Program-made: the position numbers and the translations under genes
Shown here: positions 1-5,330 of the stretch, in pieces
Position numbering within the stretch: the stretch's first letter is position 1
How the letters are laid out: the number at the start of each line of letters is the position of its first letter
Source of the DNA: CBDUUP01 sp965370435
GTDB taxonomy: Bacteria > Chloroflexota > Anaerolineae > Anaerolineales > UBA11579
Assembly: GCA_965370435.1 (NCBI GenBank)
Contig: CBDUUP010000141.1
Coordinates: 1-10,182 of the forward strand
Reading direction: 5' to 3'
Length of the DNA: 10,182 nt
Notes under the pieces: model-generated
Told to the model about the DNA's origin: nothing
The model's database searches: none
What the model saw: only the letters and a program-made list of their open reading frames with translations

Positions 1-2
1 GC

Positions 3-2150
3 CTGCACGCCCAAACCGATCAAGCCCTGGCCCGCCGGGCTCGCCAGCTCTCCATATTGGAATCCGTGGGCCGAGAACTCGCCGCCGCCATCCGCTCCGA
101 GAGTCTATTCGAGATCATCCTGGATCATGCCCTAGAGTTCACCGGTTCACCCTGGGGCAGCCTGACCCTCTATGACCCCCAAACCCACATGCTGGAGATC
201 AAAGCCTGGCGCGGCTACACCACGGATCAACCCAATATCCCCGATTCGGAGGGTATCGTGGGCCGGGTGGTGCGCGCCAAACAGGCCATGATCGTGGACG
301 ACGTGACCAAAGACCCAGACTTCATCGATATGACCGGAGGCGAAACCCAATCCCAGATGAGCATCCCCCTCATCCACGAAGACCAGGTATTGGGCGTCCT
401 CACCCTGGAAAGCCCCCAGCCGTATACCTTCACCGCCAGCCATCAGACCTTTGTCAGTCAACTCGCCACCCAAGCTGCTATTGCAGTGGTGAACGCCAAC
501 CTCTACCGCGATTCCCAACAGCGCTTGCACGAACAAGCCACCCTCTACCTGGCCAGCCGCCAATTGGTGGGCAACCTGAAGCACAGAGCTATTCTGGAAA
601 CCATGGCCAATACTATGGAAGCCGCCATGAACAGCAGCGCCACCGGCGCATACGCCTGGGACGAGGTCAACCGCGCCTACAACCTGCAAGCCACCACCCA
701 GATCCCGGCCGCCGCGGCCCAGGAACTGCCGGTCACCATCCAGGAAAGCGGCCCCAGCGCCCTCAACGCGGCTCTGTCCGACCAGGGTCCCCTGCGGGTC
801 ACCACCGAACAGAAAGACCTGGCCGCCTTGCTCCAGGTGGACGCCCAGACTCAGGGCTTGGTATTTCCCTTGATGGTCGCCGGACAGCGCCTGGGGATGC
901 TGCTCTCCTACCTCCCCGCGGAGAGGAACCTCTCCGACCATGAATTGCAGCTCCCCCGGGCCATCATCTCTCAGGGGACCATCGCCCTGCAGAACGCCCA
1001 TCTCTTCTCGGATGTCTCCCAGGGGCGGGACCGCATGGAAGCGGTGCTAAATTCAGTGGCCGACGGGGTGTTGATGGTTGACGCCCAGGGACAAGTCTCC
1101 CTGGTCAATGCGCCCATCCTGAACTTGACCACTCTCTCCGTTCGGGAGATCGTGGGGAAACGCCTATCCCAACTCCCCGCCGAAGTGCTCAAACATCTGG
1201 GATTCGAACCCCAAGATGCCGAAGCGTTGATCGAGGAATTGGAACGCGGACAGGCAGCCACTCTGCCCAAATATATCTATCCTTTCACCGGGCCGGGACC
1301 TGAGAGAGTCCTGATGCGCACTATCTCCCCGATGCGCGCTCAAAGCGGGCATCCTATCGGCTTGATTTTGGTCATTGGAGACGTGACCGAAGAACACCAG
1401 CTAAACCAGGCCCGTGAACTTCTCACCGAAACCCTGGTACACGACCTGCGCTCCCCGGTCGGGACCATCTCCAGTTCTCTGGCCCTACTTGATGAAATCC
1501 TCCCCCAAGAAGACCGAGACACCGTCGTCGAACAATCACTGAACATCGCCAACCGCAGCACCGAGCGGGTGCTAAAGCTGGTCAATTCTCTGCTGGACAT
1601 CTCCCGCCTGGAATCCGGTACCCTGGAATTGATCCGCACCCCGGTGGATTTACACAGCCTGGCTGCCAACCTGGTAGCAGACCTGACCCCCCAGGCCAAC
1701 GAACTGGGGATCGTATTGAACAACGCGGTGCCGGCCTCGCTTCCCCAACTGAATGCCGACCAGGACATGCTGAACCGCACCTTGACCAATCTGCTCGACA
1801 ACGCTCTCAAATTCACCCCCGAAGGCAGCAAAGTGACCCTCTCCGCCGAACCGCAATCCAAAACCATGATGTCCATCTGGGTGATGGATACCGGCCCTGG
1901 CATCCCCAACGAATACCGGGAGAAGATCTTCGAACGCTTCTCCCAGATCCCCGACCGGCGCGGGCGCCAACGAGGGTCTGGATTGGGGCTGACCTTCTGC
2001 CGCTTGACCGTAGAAGCCCACGGCGGACGCATCTGGGTGGAAGAAGCTCCTCAGGGAGGCAGCCTGTTCACCTTCACCATACCCATCGTAAGCGAGGACA
2101 CCCAGCCGTCCAAGAAGAAACGGAAATCGAAAAAAAAGGATAAAGAATGA
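3..2150 (+). CDS. GAF-GAF-PAS sensor histidine kinase, 5' end outside window
   Basis: Partial gene: the frame is open to the first base, so the TTG at 57 is not a convincing start. Numbering residues from 57, two GAF-like sensor domains lie at about 15-150 and 170-320, a PAS domain at about 325-445, and the dimerisation/phosphoacceptor (HisKA) domain at 455-520 with His462 in ETLVHDLRSPVG. The HATPase domain follows at about 530-677: N-box TNLLDNALKF (576-585), G1 DTGPGIP (611-617), F-box EKIFERF and G2 GSGLGL (640-645). The visible part has no membrane segment, so it is probably cytosolic unless the missing N-terminus anchors it. It should autophosphorylate and pass phosphate to an Asp of a response regulator; no regulator lies in the window, so it is an orphan here. 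The C-terminus ends in an unusual Lys-rich tail (KKKRKSKKKDKE). The signal sensed cannot be told from sequence. Confidence 0.95.
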   Translation: MHAQTDQALARRARQLSILESVGRELAAAIRSESLFEIILDHALEFTGSPWGSLTLYDPQTHMLEIKAWRGYTTDQPNIPDSEGIVGRVVRAKQAMIVDDVTKDPDFIDMTGGETQSQMSIPLIHEDQVLGVLTLESPQPYTFTASHQTFVSQLATQAAIAVVNANLYRDSQQRLHEQATLYLASRQLVGNLKHRAILETMANTMEAAMNSSATGAYAWDEVNRAYNLQATTQIPAAAAQELPVTIQESGPSALNAALSDQGPLRVTTEQKDLAALLQVDAQTQGLVFPLMVAGQRLGMLLSYLPAERNLSDHELQLPRAIISQGTIALQNAHLFSDVSQGRDRMEAVLNSVADGVLMVDAQGQVSLVNAPILNLTTLSVREIVGKRLSQLPAEVLKHLGFEPQDAEALIEELERGQAATLPKYIYPFTGPGPERVLMRTISPMRAQSGHPIGLILVIGDVTEEHQLNQARELLTETLVHDLRSPVGTISSSLALLDEILPQEDRDTVVEQSLNIANRSTERVLKLVNSLLDISRLESGTLELIRTPVDLHSLAANLVADLTPQANELGIVLNNAVPASLPQLNADQDMLNRTLTNLLDNALKFTPEGSKVTLSAEPQSKTMMSIWVMDTGPGIPNEYREKIFERFSQIPDRRGRQRGSGLGLTFCRLTVEAHGGRIWVEEAPQGGSLFTFTIPIVSEDTQPSKKKRKSKKKDKE

Positions 2151-2179
2151 AAGGGCTGGAGAATAAGTCAACCAGGTAC

Positions 2180-2264
2180 TTAGGTAATCAGGGATTCGTG
2201 ATTTGATAACGGTGAATAGAAAGTAGGCGTCTGCCAAGATTGACTTCCCTATTTTCTTGTATAC
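2180..2264. repeat. 85-bp direct repeat, copy A
   Basis: The 85 bases starting TTAGGTAATCAGGG recur at 2334-2418 with a single A/G difference, offset by exactly 154 bp. This is the first copy, 30 bases after the kinase stop codon. It carries no plausible ORF. It is followed by 8-bp repeats of the ACCTGTTT type. The gene-free stretch 2151-2504 is almost entirely this duplicated unit plus its octamer tails. Confidence 0.95.
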
Positions 2265-2300
2265 CTGTAAACTTGTTTACCTGTTTACCTGTTTACCTGG
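2265..2300. repeat. 8-bp tandem repeat (ACCTGTTT type), about 3 units
   Basis: Directly downstream of copy A, the octamer TGTTTACC recurs in register, with a degenerate first unit (TGTAAACT). It is the same 8-bp family as the array at 2421-2473 but with TTT where that array has CAT. Confidence 0.85.
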
Positions 2301-2333
2301 ACATCAACCTGTCAAACCATGAATGACATAACA

Positions 2334-2418
2334 TTAGGTAATCAGGGATTCGTGATTTGATAACGGTGAATAGAGAGTAGGCGTCTGCCAAGATTGACTT
2401 CCCTATTTTCTTGTATAC
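2334..2418. repeat. 85-bp direct repeat, copy B
   Basis: Second copy of the unit at 2180-2264, 84/85 identical, ending in the same TTGTATAC before running into an octamer array. The near-identity implies a recent tandem duplication or ongoing homogenisation between the copies. Confidence 0.95.
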
Positions 2419-2420
2419 TT

Positions 2421-2473
2421 GTTTACCTGCATACCTGCATACCTGCATACCTGCATACCTGCCCTGTTTACCT
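2421..2473. repeat. 8-bp tandem repeat (GCATACCT x4 plus variants) upstream of recO
   Basis: One unit GTTTACCT (2421-2428) is followed by four perfect units GCATACCT (2429-2460) and a degenerate tail with another GTTTACCT (2466-2473). The array ends 20 bases before the recO -10 box, so changes in copy number would move upstream sequence relative to that promoter. Reading it as protein gives only a low-complexity artefact, which is why the longer upstream start for recO was rejected. Confidence 0.92.
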
Positions 2474-2489
2474 CCCCCCTCCCCCTTTC

Positions 2490-2504
2490 TGGTATACTCC
2501 CCCC
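2490..2504 (+). promoter_or_regulatory. Extended -10 promoter giving a probable leaderless recO mRNA
   Basis: TGGTATACT (2490-2498) is an extended -10 element (TGn followed by TATACT, one mismatch to TATAAT). Six C residues then lead straight to the ATG at 2505, which places the expected transcription start at or next to the start codon. There is no Shine-Dalgarno sequence; the upstream bases are C/T-rich. No good -35 box is seen. Confidence 0.6.
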
Positions 2505-3287
2505 ATGCCCCGCCAACCACGCTCTTTCCGCGCCGAGGCCGTCGTGCTGCGCCATTCCGACTGGGGCGAAGCCGACCGCTTGCTCTCCCTCTTCACCCGT
2601 GAGAAGGGTAAGCTGCGCGCCATCGCCAAGGGCGCCCGCAAGGTGCGCTCCCGCAAGGGCGGCCACCTGGAGCCGTTCACCCGGGTGACCCTGCAATTGG
2701 CCGTGGGCCGCGACCTCCACATCGTCACCCAGGCCGAGACGGTGGACGCATACCTCTCTCTGCGGGATGACCTGGAGGGCCTGGGGCAGGCATCCTACGT
2801 GATCGAACTGCTCGACCGCTTCACCTACGAGGAGGGCGATAACGTCCCTCTCTACAACCTGCTGACCGACACCCTGGGCCGCCTGACCAAGACTAGCGAT
2901 CCCAACCTGACGCTGCGCTATTACGAGATCCGCCTGCTGGACTTGGTGGGCTTCCGCCCGGAGTTGATGAAGTGCGCCCATTGCGGGGAAGATATCAAGG
3001 CCGAGGACCAGTACTTCTCCGCTGAGCAGGGCGGTGTGTTATGCCCTATCGGCGGGCGCGGGGTGGAAGGCGTGCGTCCGGTCTCGATGGACGCCCTCCG
3101 GTACCTGCGCCACTTCCAGCGCAGTTCATACAAGCGAGCCGCCCGGGCGAAAATCCCCCCCGCCATCCACCGCGAATTGGAAATCCTCATGCAGCATTAC
3201 CTGACCTACACCCTGGAACGCGGCCTGAACACGCCCGCCTTCATCCGAAAGGTCCGGCGAGGAAATCCCGGTAAATCTAAGTCCTGA
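2505..3287 (+). CDS. recO: DNA repair protein RecO
   Basis: A 260-residue protein, slightly longer than the usual 230-250. RecO works with RecR (and RecF) to load RecA on SSB-coated single-stranded DNA during gap and break repair, and anneals complementary strands. The N-terminal OB-fold has the family signature: an AEAVVLRHSDWGEADRLLSL stretch, then FTREKGKLRAIAKGARK. The helical C-terminal part holds a zinc-knuckle remnant, KCAHCGE followed by GGVLCPIGG. The expected fourth Cys (CxxC) is replaced by Gly, so a classical four-Cys zinc site is incomplete. The ATG at 2505 was chosen because the family-conserved sequence starts right after it and a -10 box lies 6 nt upstream; the frame stays open further upstream only through the octamer repeats. 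It sits 46 bases before the next gene on the same strand. Confidence 0.93.
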   Translation: MPRQPRSFRAEAVVLRHSDWGEADRLLSLFTREKGKLRAIAKGARKVRSRKGGHLEPFTRVTLQLAVGRDLHIVTQAETVDAYLSLRDDLEGLGQASYVIELLDRFTYEEGDNVPLYNLLTDTLGRLTKTSDPNLTLRYYEIRLLDLVGFRPELMKCAHCGEDIKAEDQYFSAEQGGVLCPIGGRGVEGVRPVSMDALRYLRHFQRSSYKRAARAKIPPAIHRELEILMQHYLTYTLERGLNTPAFIRKVRRGNPGKSKS

Positions 3288-3321
3288 GATGCAGAGTCCG
3301 CTGAGGGGTGGCGGCGAAAAT

Positions 3322-3333
3322 TAGAATCACAAT
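3322..3333 (+). promoter_or_regulatory. Possible -10 box for a leaderless kinase mRNA
   Basis: TAGAAT (3322-3327, one mismatch to TATAAT) lies 6 nt before the ATG at 3334, the same geometry as in front of recO. No Shine-Dalgarno sequence precedes the ATG. No -35 box is recognisable and the gene could instead be co-transcribed with recO, so this is weak. Confidence 0.35.
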
Positions 3334-4326
3334 ATGAAAGAATTCTCCCAGCTCACCCAAGAAGGCCAGGCCCGACGCCTGCGCCGGTTAGCTCTGGCTG
3401 CTCTCCAGGATTATGATCTGGACCTGCGGCGCATGAGCCTGCTTTCCAATTCCTTCAACGCCATCTACCGGATAGACACCACCGGGGGTGAGAAGTACGT
3501 CCTGCGGGTGAGCCTGCCCGGTATGCGCTCCCTGGAAGAAGTCCGCTCCGAGATGACCTGGCTGGCAGCCCTTCGCAGAGATACAGACCTCCACGTCCCC
3601 CTGCCGTTCCCCACTCGGAAGGGCGATCTAGTGACCACCGCCGAAGGAGAAGACGTGCCGGCGGCGCGTCACTGCACGGTCTTTAGCTGGGTGCCGGGTA
3701 AAGACCTGGCCCAGCAGATCTCGCCGGTGTATTACGAAAGGCTGGGCGTATTGGCGGCCCGCCTGCACAACCACGCCGAGTCCTACACCCCGCCGGAGGG
3801 CTTCTGGCTCAAGACGATGGATAAGGTTATCCCCGCAGGAACCCCTGACTTTTTCGGGGAAGAATATGAACATCTCTTCCCCCCGGAACGCCGGAAGGTC
3901 TTTGAGCGAGCCTTCGAGCGGGTGGAGGAAGCGTTGGGGAAACTGTACGCCCGGCCAGCCAACCCTCATGTGCTGCACGCCGACCTGCACCAGGGGAACG
4001 TCAAGGTCTATCGCGGCAAACTCTACGCCTTGGATTTCGACGACACCATGATCGGCTATCCCGTTCAGGATGCGGCCATCTCGTTCTATTACATCCTGCA
4101 TCACCCGGAATATGGAGACCTGCGAGAAGCCTACCAGCGGGGCTATGCCAGCGAACGGCCCTGGCCGGAGGCCTATCCCGGCCAGATTGACGCGTTCGTC
4201 GCCGGACGAGCCTTTCTTCTGGTGAACTTCCTTGTCCAAGACCCGCGCTACCAGCAGATGGCTCCAGGCTTCATAGAGCGCACCGAGAAGGACCTGCGCG
4301 CCTATCTGGATAAAAGTATTCCGTAA
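3334..4326 (+). CDS. APH-superfamily kinase (SrkA / homoserine kinase II-like)
   Basis: A 330-residue protein with the aminoglycoside-phosphotransferase/choline-kinase fold. Visible motifs are the N-lobe SFNAIYRIDT and YVLRVS (55-60), the catalytic loop HADLHQGN (H215, D217, N222) and the metal-binding LDFDD (D234, D236), followed by the family's GYPVQDAA. Family members phosphorylate a small-molecule hydroxyl or a protein Ser/Thr with ATP. The length and the YPVQDAA stretch resemble SrkA/YihE stress kinases and homoserine-kinase-II-like proteins more than true aminoglycoside-resistance enzymes. The substrate cannot be assigned. There is no signal peptide or membrane segment, so it is cytosolic. 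It follows recO by 46 bases and is convergent with the small-peptide gene and arsR. Confidence 0.85.
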   Translation: MKEFSQLTQEGQARRLRRLALAALQDYDLDLRRMSLLSNSFNAIYRIDTTGGEKYVLRVSLPGMRSLEEVRSEMTWLAALRRDTDLHVPLPFPTRKGDLVTTAEGEDVPAARHCTVFSWVPGKDLAQQISPVYYERLGVLAARLHNHAESYTPPEGFWLKTMDKVIPAGTPDFFGEEYEHLFPPERRKVFERAFERVEEALGKLYARPANPHVLHADLHQGNVKVYRGKLYALDFDDTMIGYPVQDAAISFYYILHHPEYGDLREAYQRGYASERPWPEAYPGQIDAFVAGRAFLLVNFLVQDPRYQQMAPGFIERTEKDLRAYLDKSIP

Positions 4327-4353
4327 GGAGCAAGGCGTTTCGCTTCGACGAAT

Positions 4354-4384
4354 AAAAAAAGCGCAGAGATTTGGGTCTCTGCGC
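4354..4384 (-). terminator. Rho-independent terminator of the small-peptide gene
   Basis: On the - strand the perfect 9-bp stem GCGCAGAGA/TCTCTGCGC with a 6-nt loop is followed by seven T residues. It starts 13 bases after the stop codon of the 24-residue ORF at 4398-4472. On the + strand no T tract follows the hairpin, so it is not a good terminator for the kinase gene. Confidence 0.88.
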
Positions 4385-4397
4385 CTAGATGGGTAGT

Positions 4398-4472
4398 TTA
4401 TGGTCGTGCCCAGGACTGAGGAGAGCAGCCCTCAGAACAGTGGGCGATTCTCGGAACCGTAAAACGCTTCAT
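4398..4472 (-). CDS. Small peptide gene, 24 residues, two Cys
   Basis: A short ORF starting at an ATG (4472) and ending in TAA (4400-4398). The peptide begins MKRFTVPRIA, continues HCSEGC (Cys12 and Cys16, CxxxC spacing) and ends SPQSWARP. Support for a real gene: an almost perfect Shine-Dalgarno sequence AAAGGAGGT, with 8 nt between GGAGG and the ATG; a strong Rho-independent terminator just after the stop; and a candidate promoter upstream. The peptide is basic at its N-terminus and has no hydrophobic stretch, so it is neither a typical signal peptide nor a membrane toxin. It lies downstream of arsR on the same strand, but arsR has its own terminator, so the unit is probably separate. I do not recognise a family. 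Possibilities are a metal-binding peptide, a ribosomally made modified-peptide precursor or a regulatory leader; the sequence does not decide between them. Confidence 0.7.
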   Translation of the reverse strand: MKRFTVPRIAHCSEGCSPQSWARP

Positions 4473-4480
4473 GGTTGGTA

Positions 4481-4505
4481 CCTCCTTTCCTGCCTCGTTG
4501 GGCAG
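4481..4505 (-). promoter_or_regulatory. Hairpin plus Shine-Dalgarno of the small-peptide gene
   Basis: CTGCC-CAACGA-GGCAG (4505-4490) forms a 5-bp stem immediately upstream of AAAGGAGG (4488-4481). The flanking ACCTC (4509-4505) could instead pair with GAGGT of the Shine-Dalgarno (4484-4480), so a longer fold could hide the ribosome-binding site. The pairing is visible; any regulatory role is inference. Confidence 0.45.
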
Positions 4506-4543
4506 AGGTTCTAACCGATAATTCATATCTGGGGAAAACCATT

Positions 4544-4572
4544 CTTGTATTCAACACATAGATGATTGTCTA
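4544..4572 (-). promoter_or_regulatory. Candidate promoter of the small-peptide gene
   Basis: TAGACA (4572-4567, 5/6 to TTGACA) and TACAAG (4549-4544, 4/6 to TATAAT) are separated by 17 bases. Transcription would begin near 4537, giving a leader of about 65 nt that contains the 4490-4505 hairpin. The -10 box is mediocre, but the location between the arsR terminator and the ORF is sensible. Confidence 0.4.
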
Positions 4573-4583
4573 TACGTGTAGTT

Positions 4584-4612
4584 AAAAAAATATACCACTA
4601 AGGGAAAGTGGT
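4584..4612 (-). terminator. Small terminator at the arsR stop codon
   Basis: ACCACT/AGTGGT (6-bp stem, 7-nt loop) begins within the arsR stop codon on the - strand and is followed by ATA and a run of seven T. The stem is short and AT-containing, so some readthrough into the small-peptide gene is possible. Confidence 0.6.
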
Positions 4613-4947
4613 CAGCAGTCTTCCAGGGAATCTCCTTTTTTGATGATCACCGTAACGCCGGTTTCCGGCGCGAAGGCGTCAATCAGGTTGCCGCAGCATT
4701 TCGCCACCCGGTCCTGGTTGAGGGTGTAATAGGAATGCTTGCCCTCGGAGCGCACATTCACCAGGCTAGCCTCGCGAAGGATGGCGAGATGGTGAGAGAC
4801 AGTCGGCTGGCTGACGCCTACCGACTCCACGATCTCACTCACGCTCAACCATCCGCAGCAGATTAATTCCATGATCGTCTGGCGGGTGGGATCGGCCAAG
4901 GCTTTGGCAAAGGTAACCGGATTGGTGGTTTTGCTTTCAGTAGTCAT
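4612..4947 (-). CDS. ArsR/SmtB-family transcriptional repressor
   Basis: A 111-residue winged-helix protein of typical ArsR length. It begins with the family signature FAKALADPTRQTIMELI (13-29); the helix-turn-helix is SVSEIVESVGVSQPTVSHHL (35-54) followed by AILREASLVNVR, and the wing is EGKHSYYTLN. These proteins bind operators as dimers and release DNA when metal or metalloid (or another signal) binds. Cysteines occur as Cys30-Cys31, where classical ArsR has ELCVC, as Cys84-Cys85 near the C-terminal helix, and as Cys111 at the last position. This suggests thiol ligation of a soft metal or As(III), but the exact ArsR site is not reproduced. No arsenic or metal transport gene lies next to it. 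A consensus promoter and an overlapping palindrome upstream imply self-repression. Confidence 0.92.
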   Translation of the reverse strand: MTTESKTTNPVTFAKALADPTRQTIMELICCGWLSVSEIVESVGVSQPTVSHHLAILREASLVNVRSEGKHSYYTLNQDRVAKCCGNLIDAFAPETGVTVIIKKGDSLEDC

Positions 4948-4951
4948 ATCG

Positions 4952-4971
4952 ATAATCTTCTATGTGATTAT
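4952..4971. promoter_or_regulatory. Probable ArsR operator, 6-8-6 palindrome
   Basis: ATAATC-N8-GATTAT is a perfect 6-bp inverted repeat spanning the end of the arsR -10 box and the expected transcription start. A bound dimer there would block RNA polymerase, the usual autorepression geometry of ArsR proteins. Assignment to this regulator is inferred from position. Confidence 0.6.
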
Positions 4972-4995
4972 ACTGGATAAGCATATTCATGTCAA
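4967..4995 (-). promoter_or_regulatory. Consensus sigma-70-type promoter of arsR
   Basis: TTGACA (4995-4990), 17 bases, TATAAT (4972-4967): both hexamers match consensus perfectly with optimal spacing. Transcription should start near 4960, giving a very short leader. Such a strong promoter fits a gene held down by its own repressor. Confidence 0.88.
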
Positions 4996-5051
4996 GTCCA
5001 ATTGTGGGCAAGTGGGTGCATTTCAGTTTGGGGGTGAGTTTGGCGCGACAT

Positions 5052-5187
5052 AGCGACTAAAGTAGCGCTAACAACTACGAAGTCCGCCCCTTCGGGCTGA
5101 GCCTCAGGACGAGGCCTTCGGCGGACTGAAACCGCTTTTAGTCGGCGAAGGCCGACTTTGTAAATGTTCGTGCGACTTCAGTCGCTG
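5052..5187. repeat. Structured palindromic intergenic repeat (REP-like)
   Basis: Nested inverted repeats fill this stretch. The outer arms are AGCGACTAAAGT at the left and ACTTCAGTCGCT at the right (one mismatch). Inside are AGTCCGCC/GGCGGACT around an internal section, AGTCGGC-GAAG-GCCGACT (perfect 7-bp stem), and GCGAC-TTCA-GTCGC. There is no coding potential. It resembles families of interspersed extragenic palindromes; only one copy is in the window, so dispersal is inferred. Confidence 0.7.
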
Positions 5188-5259
5188 AGTACCCCAAAAT
5201 TGAAATACACCCTGGGCAAGTTGCAGGCAGTGAAATTCACTTCCCTTATTGGCGGTAAA

Positions 5260-5274
5260 ATCACGCGGAGTGAT
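5260..5274. promoter_or_regulatory. Possible operator upstream of the hydrolase gene
   Basis: ATCAC-GCGGA-GTGAT is a 5-bp perfect inverted repeat flanked on both sides by GTAAAAT-like sequence. TAAAAT at 5276-5281 could be a -10 box, but the best -35 candidate (TTGGCG, 5249-5254) is 21 bases away. Weak evidence only. Confidence 0.25.
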
Positions 5275-5330
5275 GTAAAATTCTACCAGTCGTTCCTATT
5301 CTACATTCAACTTCAAATCGAGGGATCATC

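Noticed and set aside
147..1001. A 284-codon open frame on the - strand opposite the histidine kinase
   Set aside because: The + strand has intact GAF motifs; the - strand product is Gly/His/Val-rich shadow sequence.
2261..2473. CRISPR-like array
   Set aside because: Units are only 8 bp with no spacers, and the 85-bp blocks occur just twice. No cas genes are present.
2394..2504. An N-terminal extension of recO with 37 extra residues
   Set aside because: It is the translation of the octamer repeats (CIPAYLHT-type low complexity), and the -10 box sits inside it. RecO homology begins at the ATG at 2505.
4354..4384. Terminator of the + strand kinase gene
   Set aside because: In the + direction the hairpin is followed by CTAGATGGG, with no T tract; the A run precedes it. 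It fits the - strand gene.
4390..4540. tmRNA or other known structured RNA
   Set aside because: No tRNA-like ends or tag-peptide reading frame ending in AA-stop, and no known riboswitch signature. The ORF with Shine-Dalgarno and terminator is the better reading.
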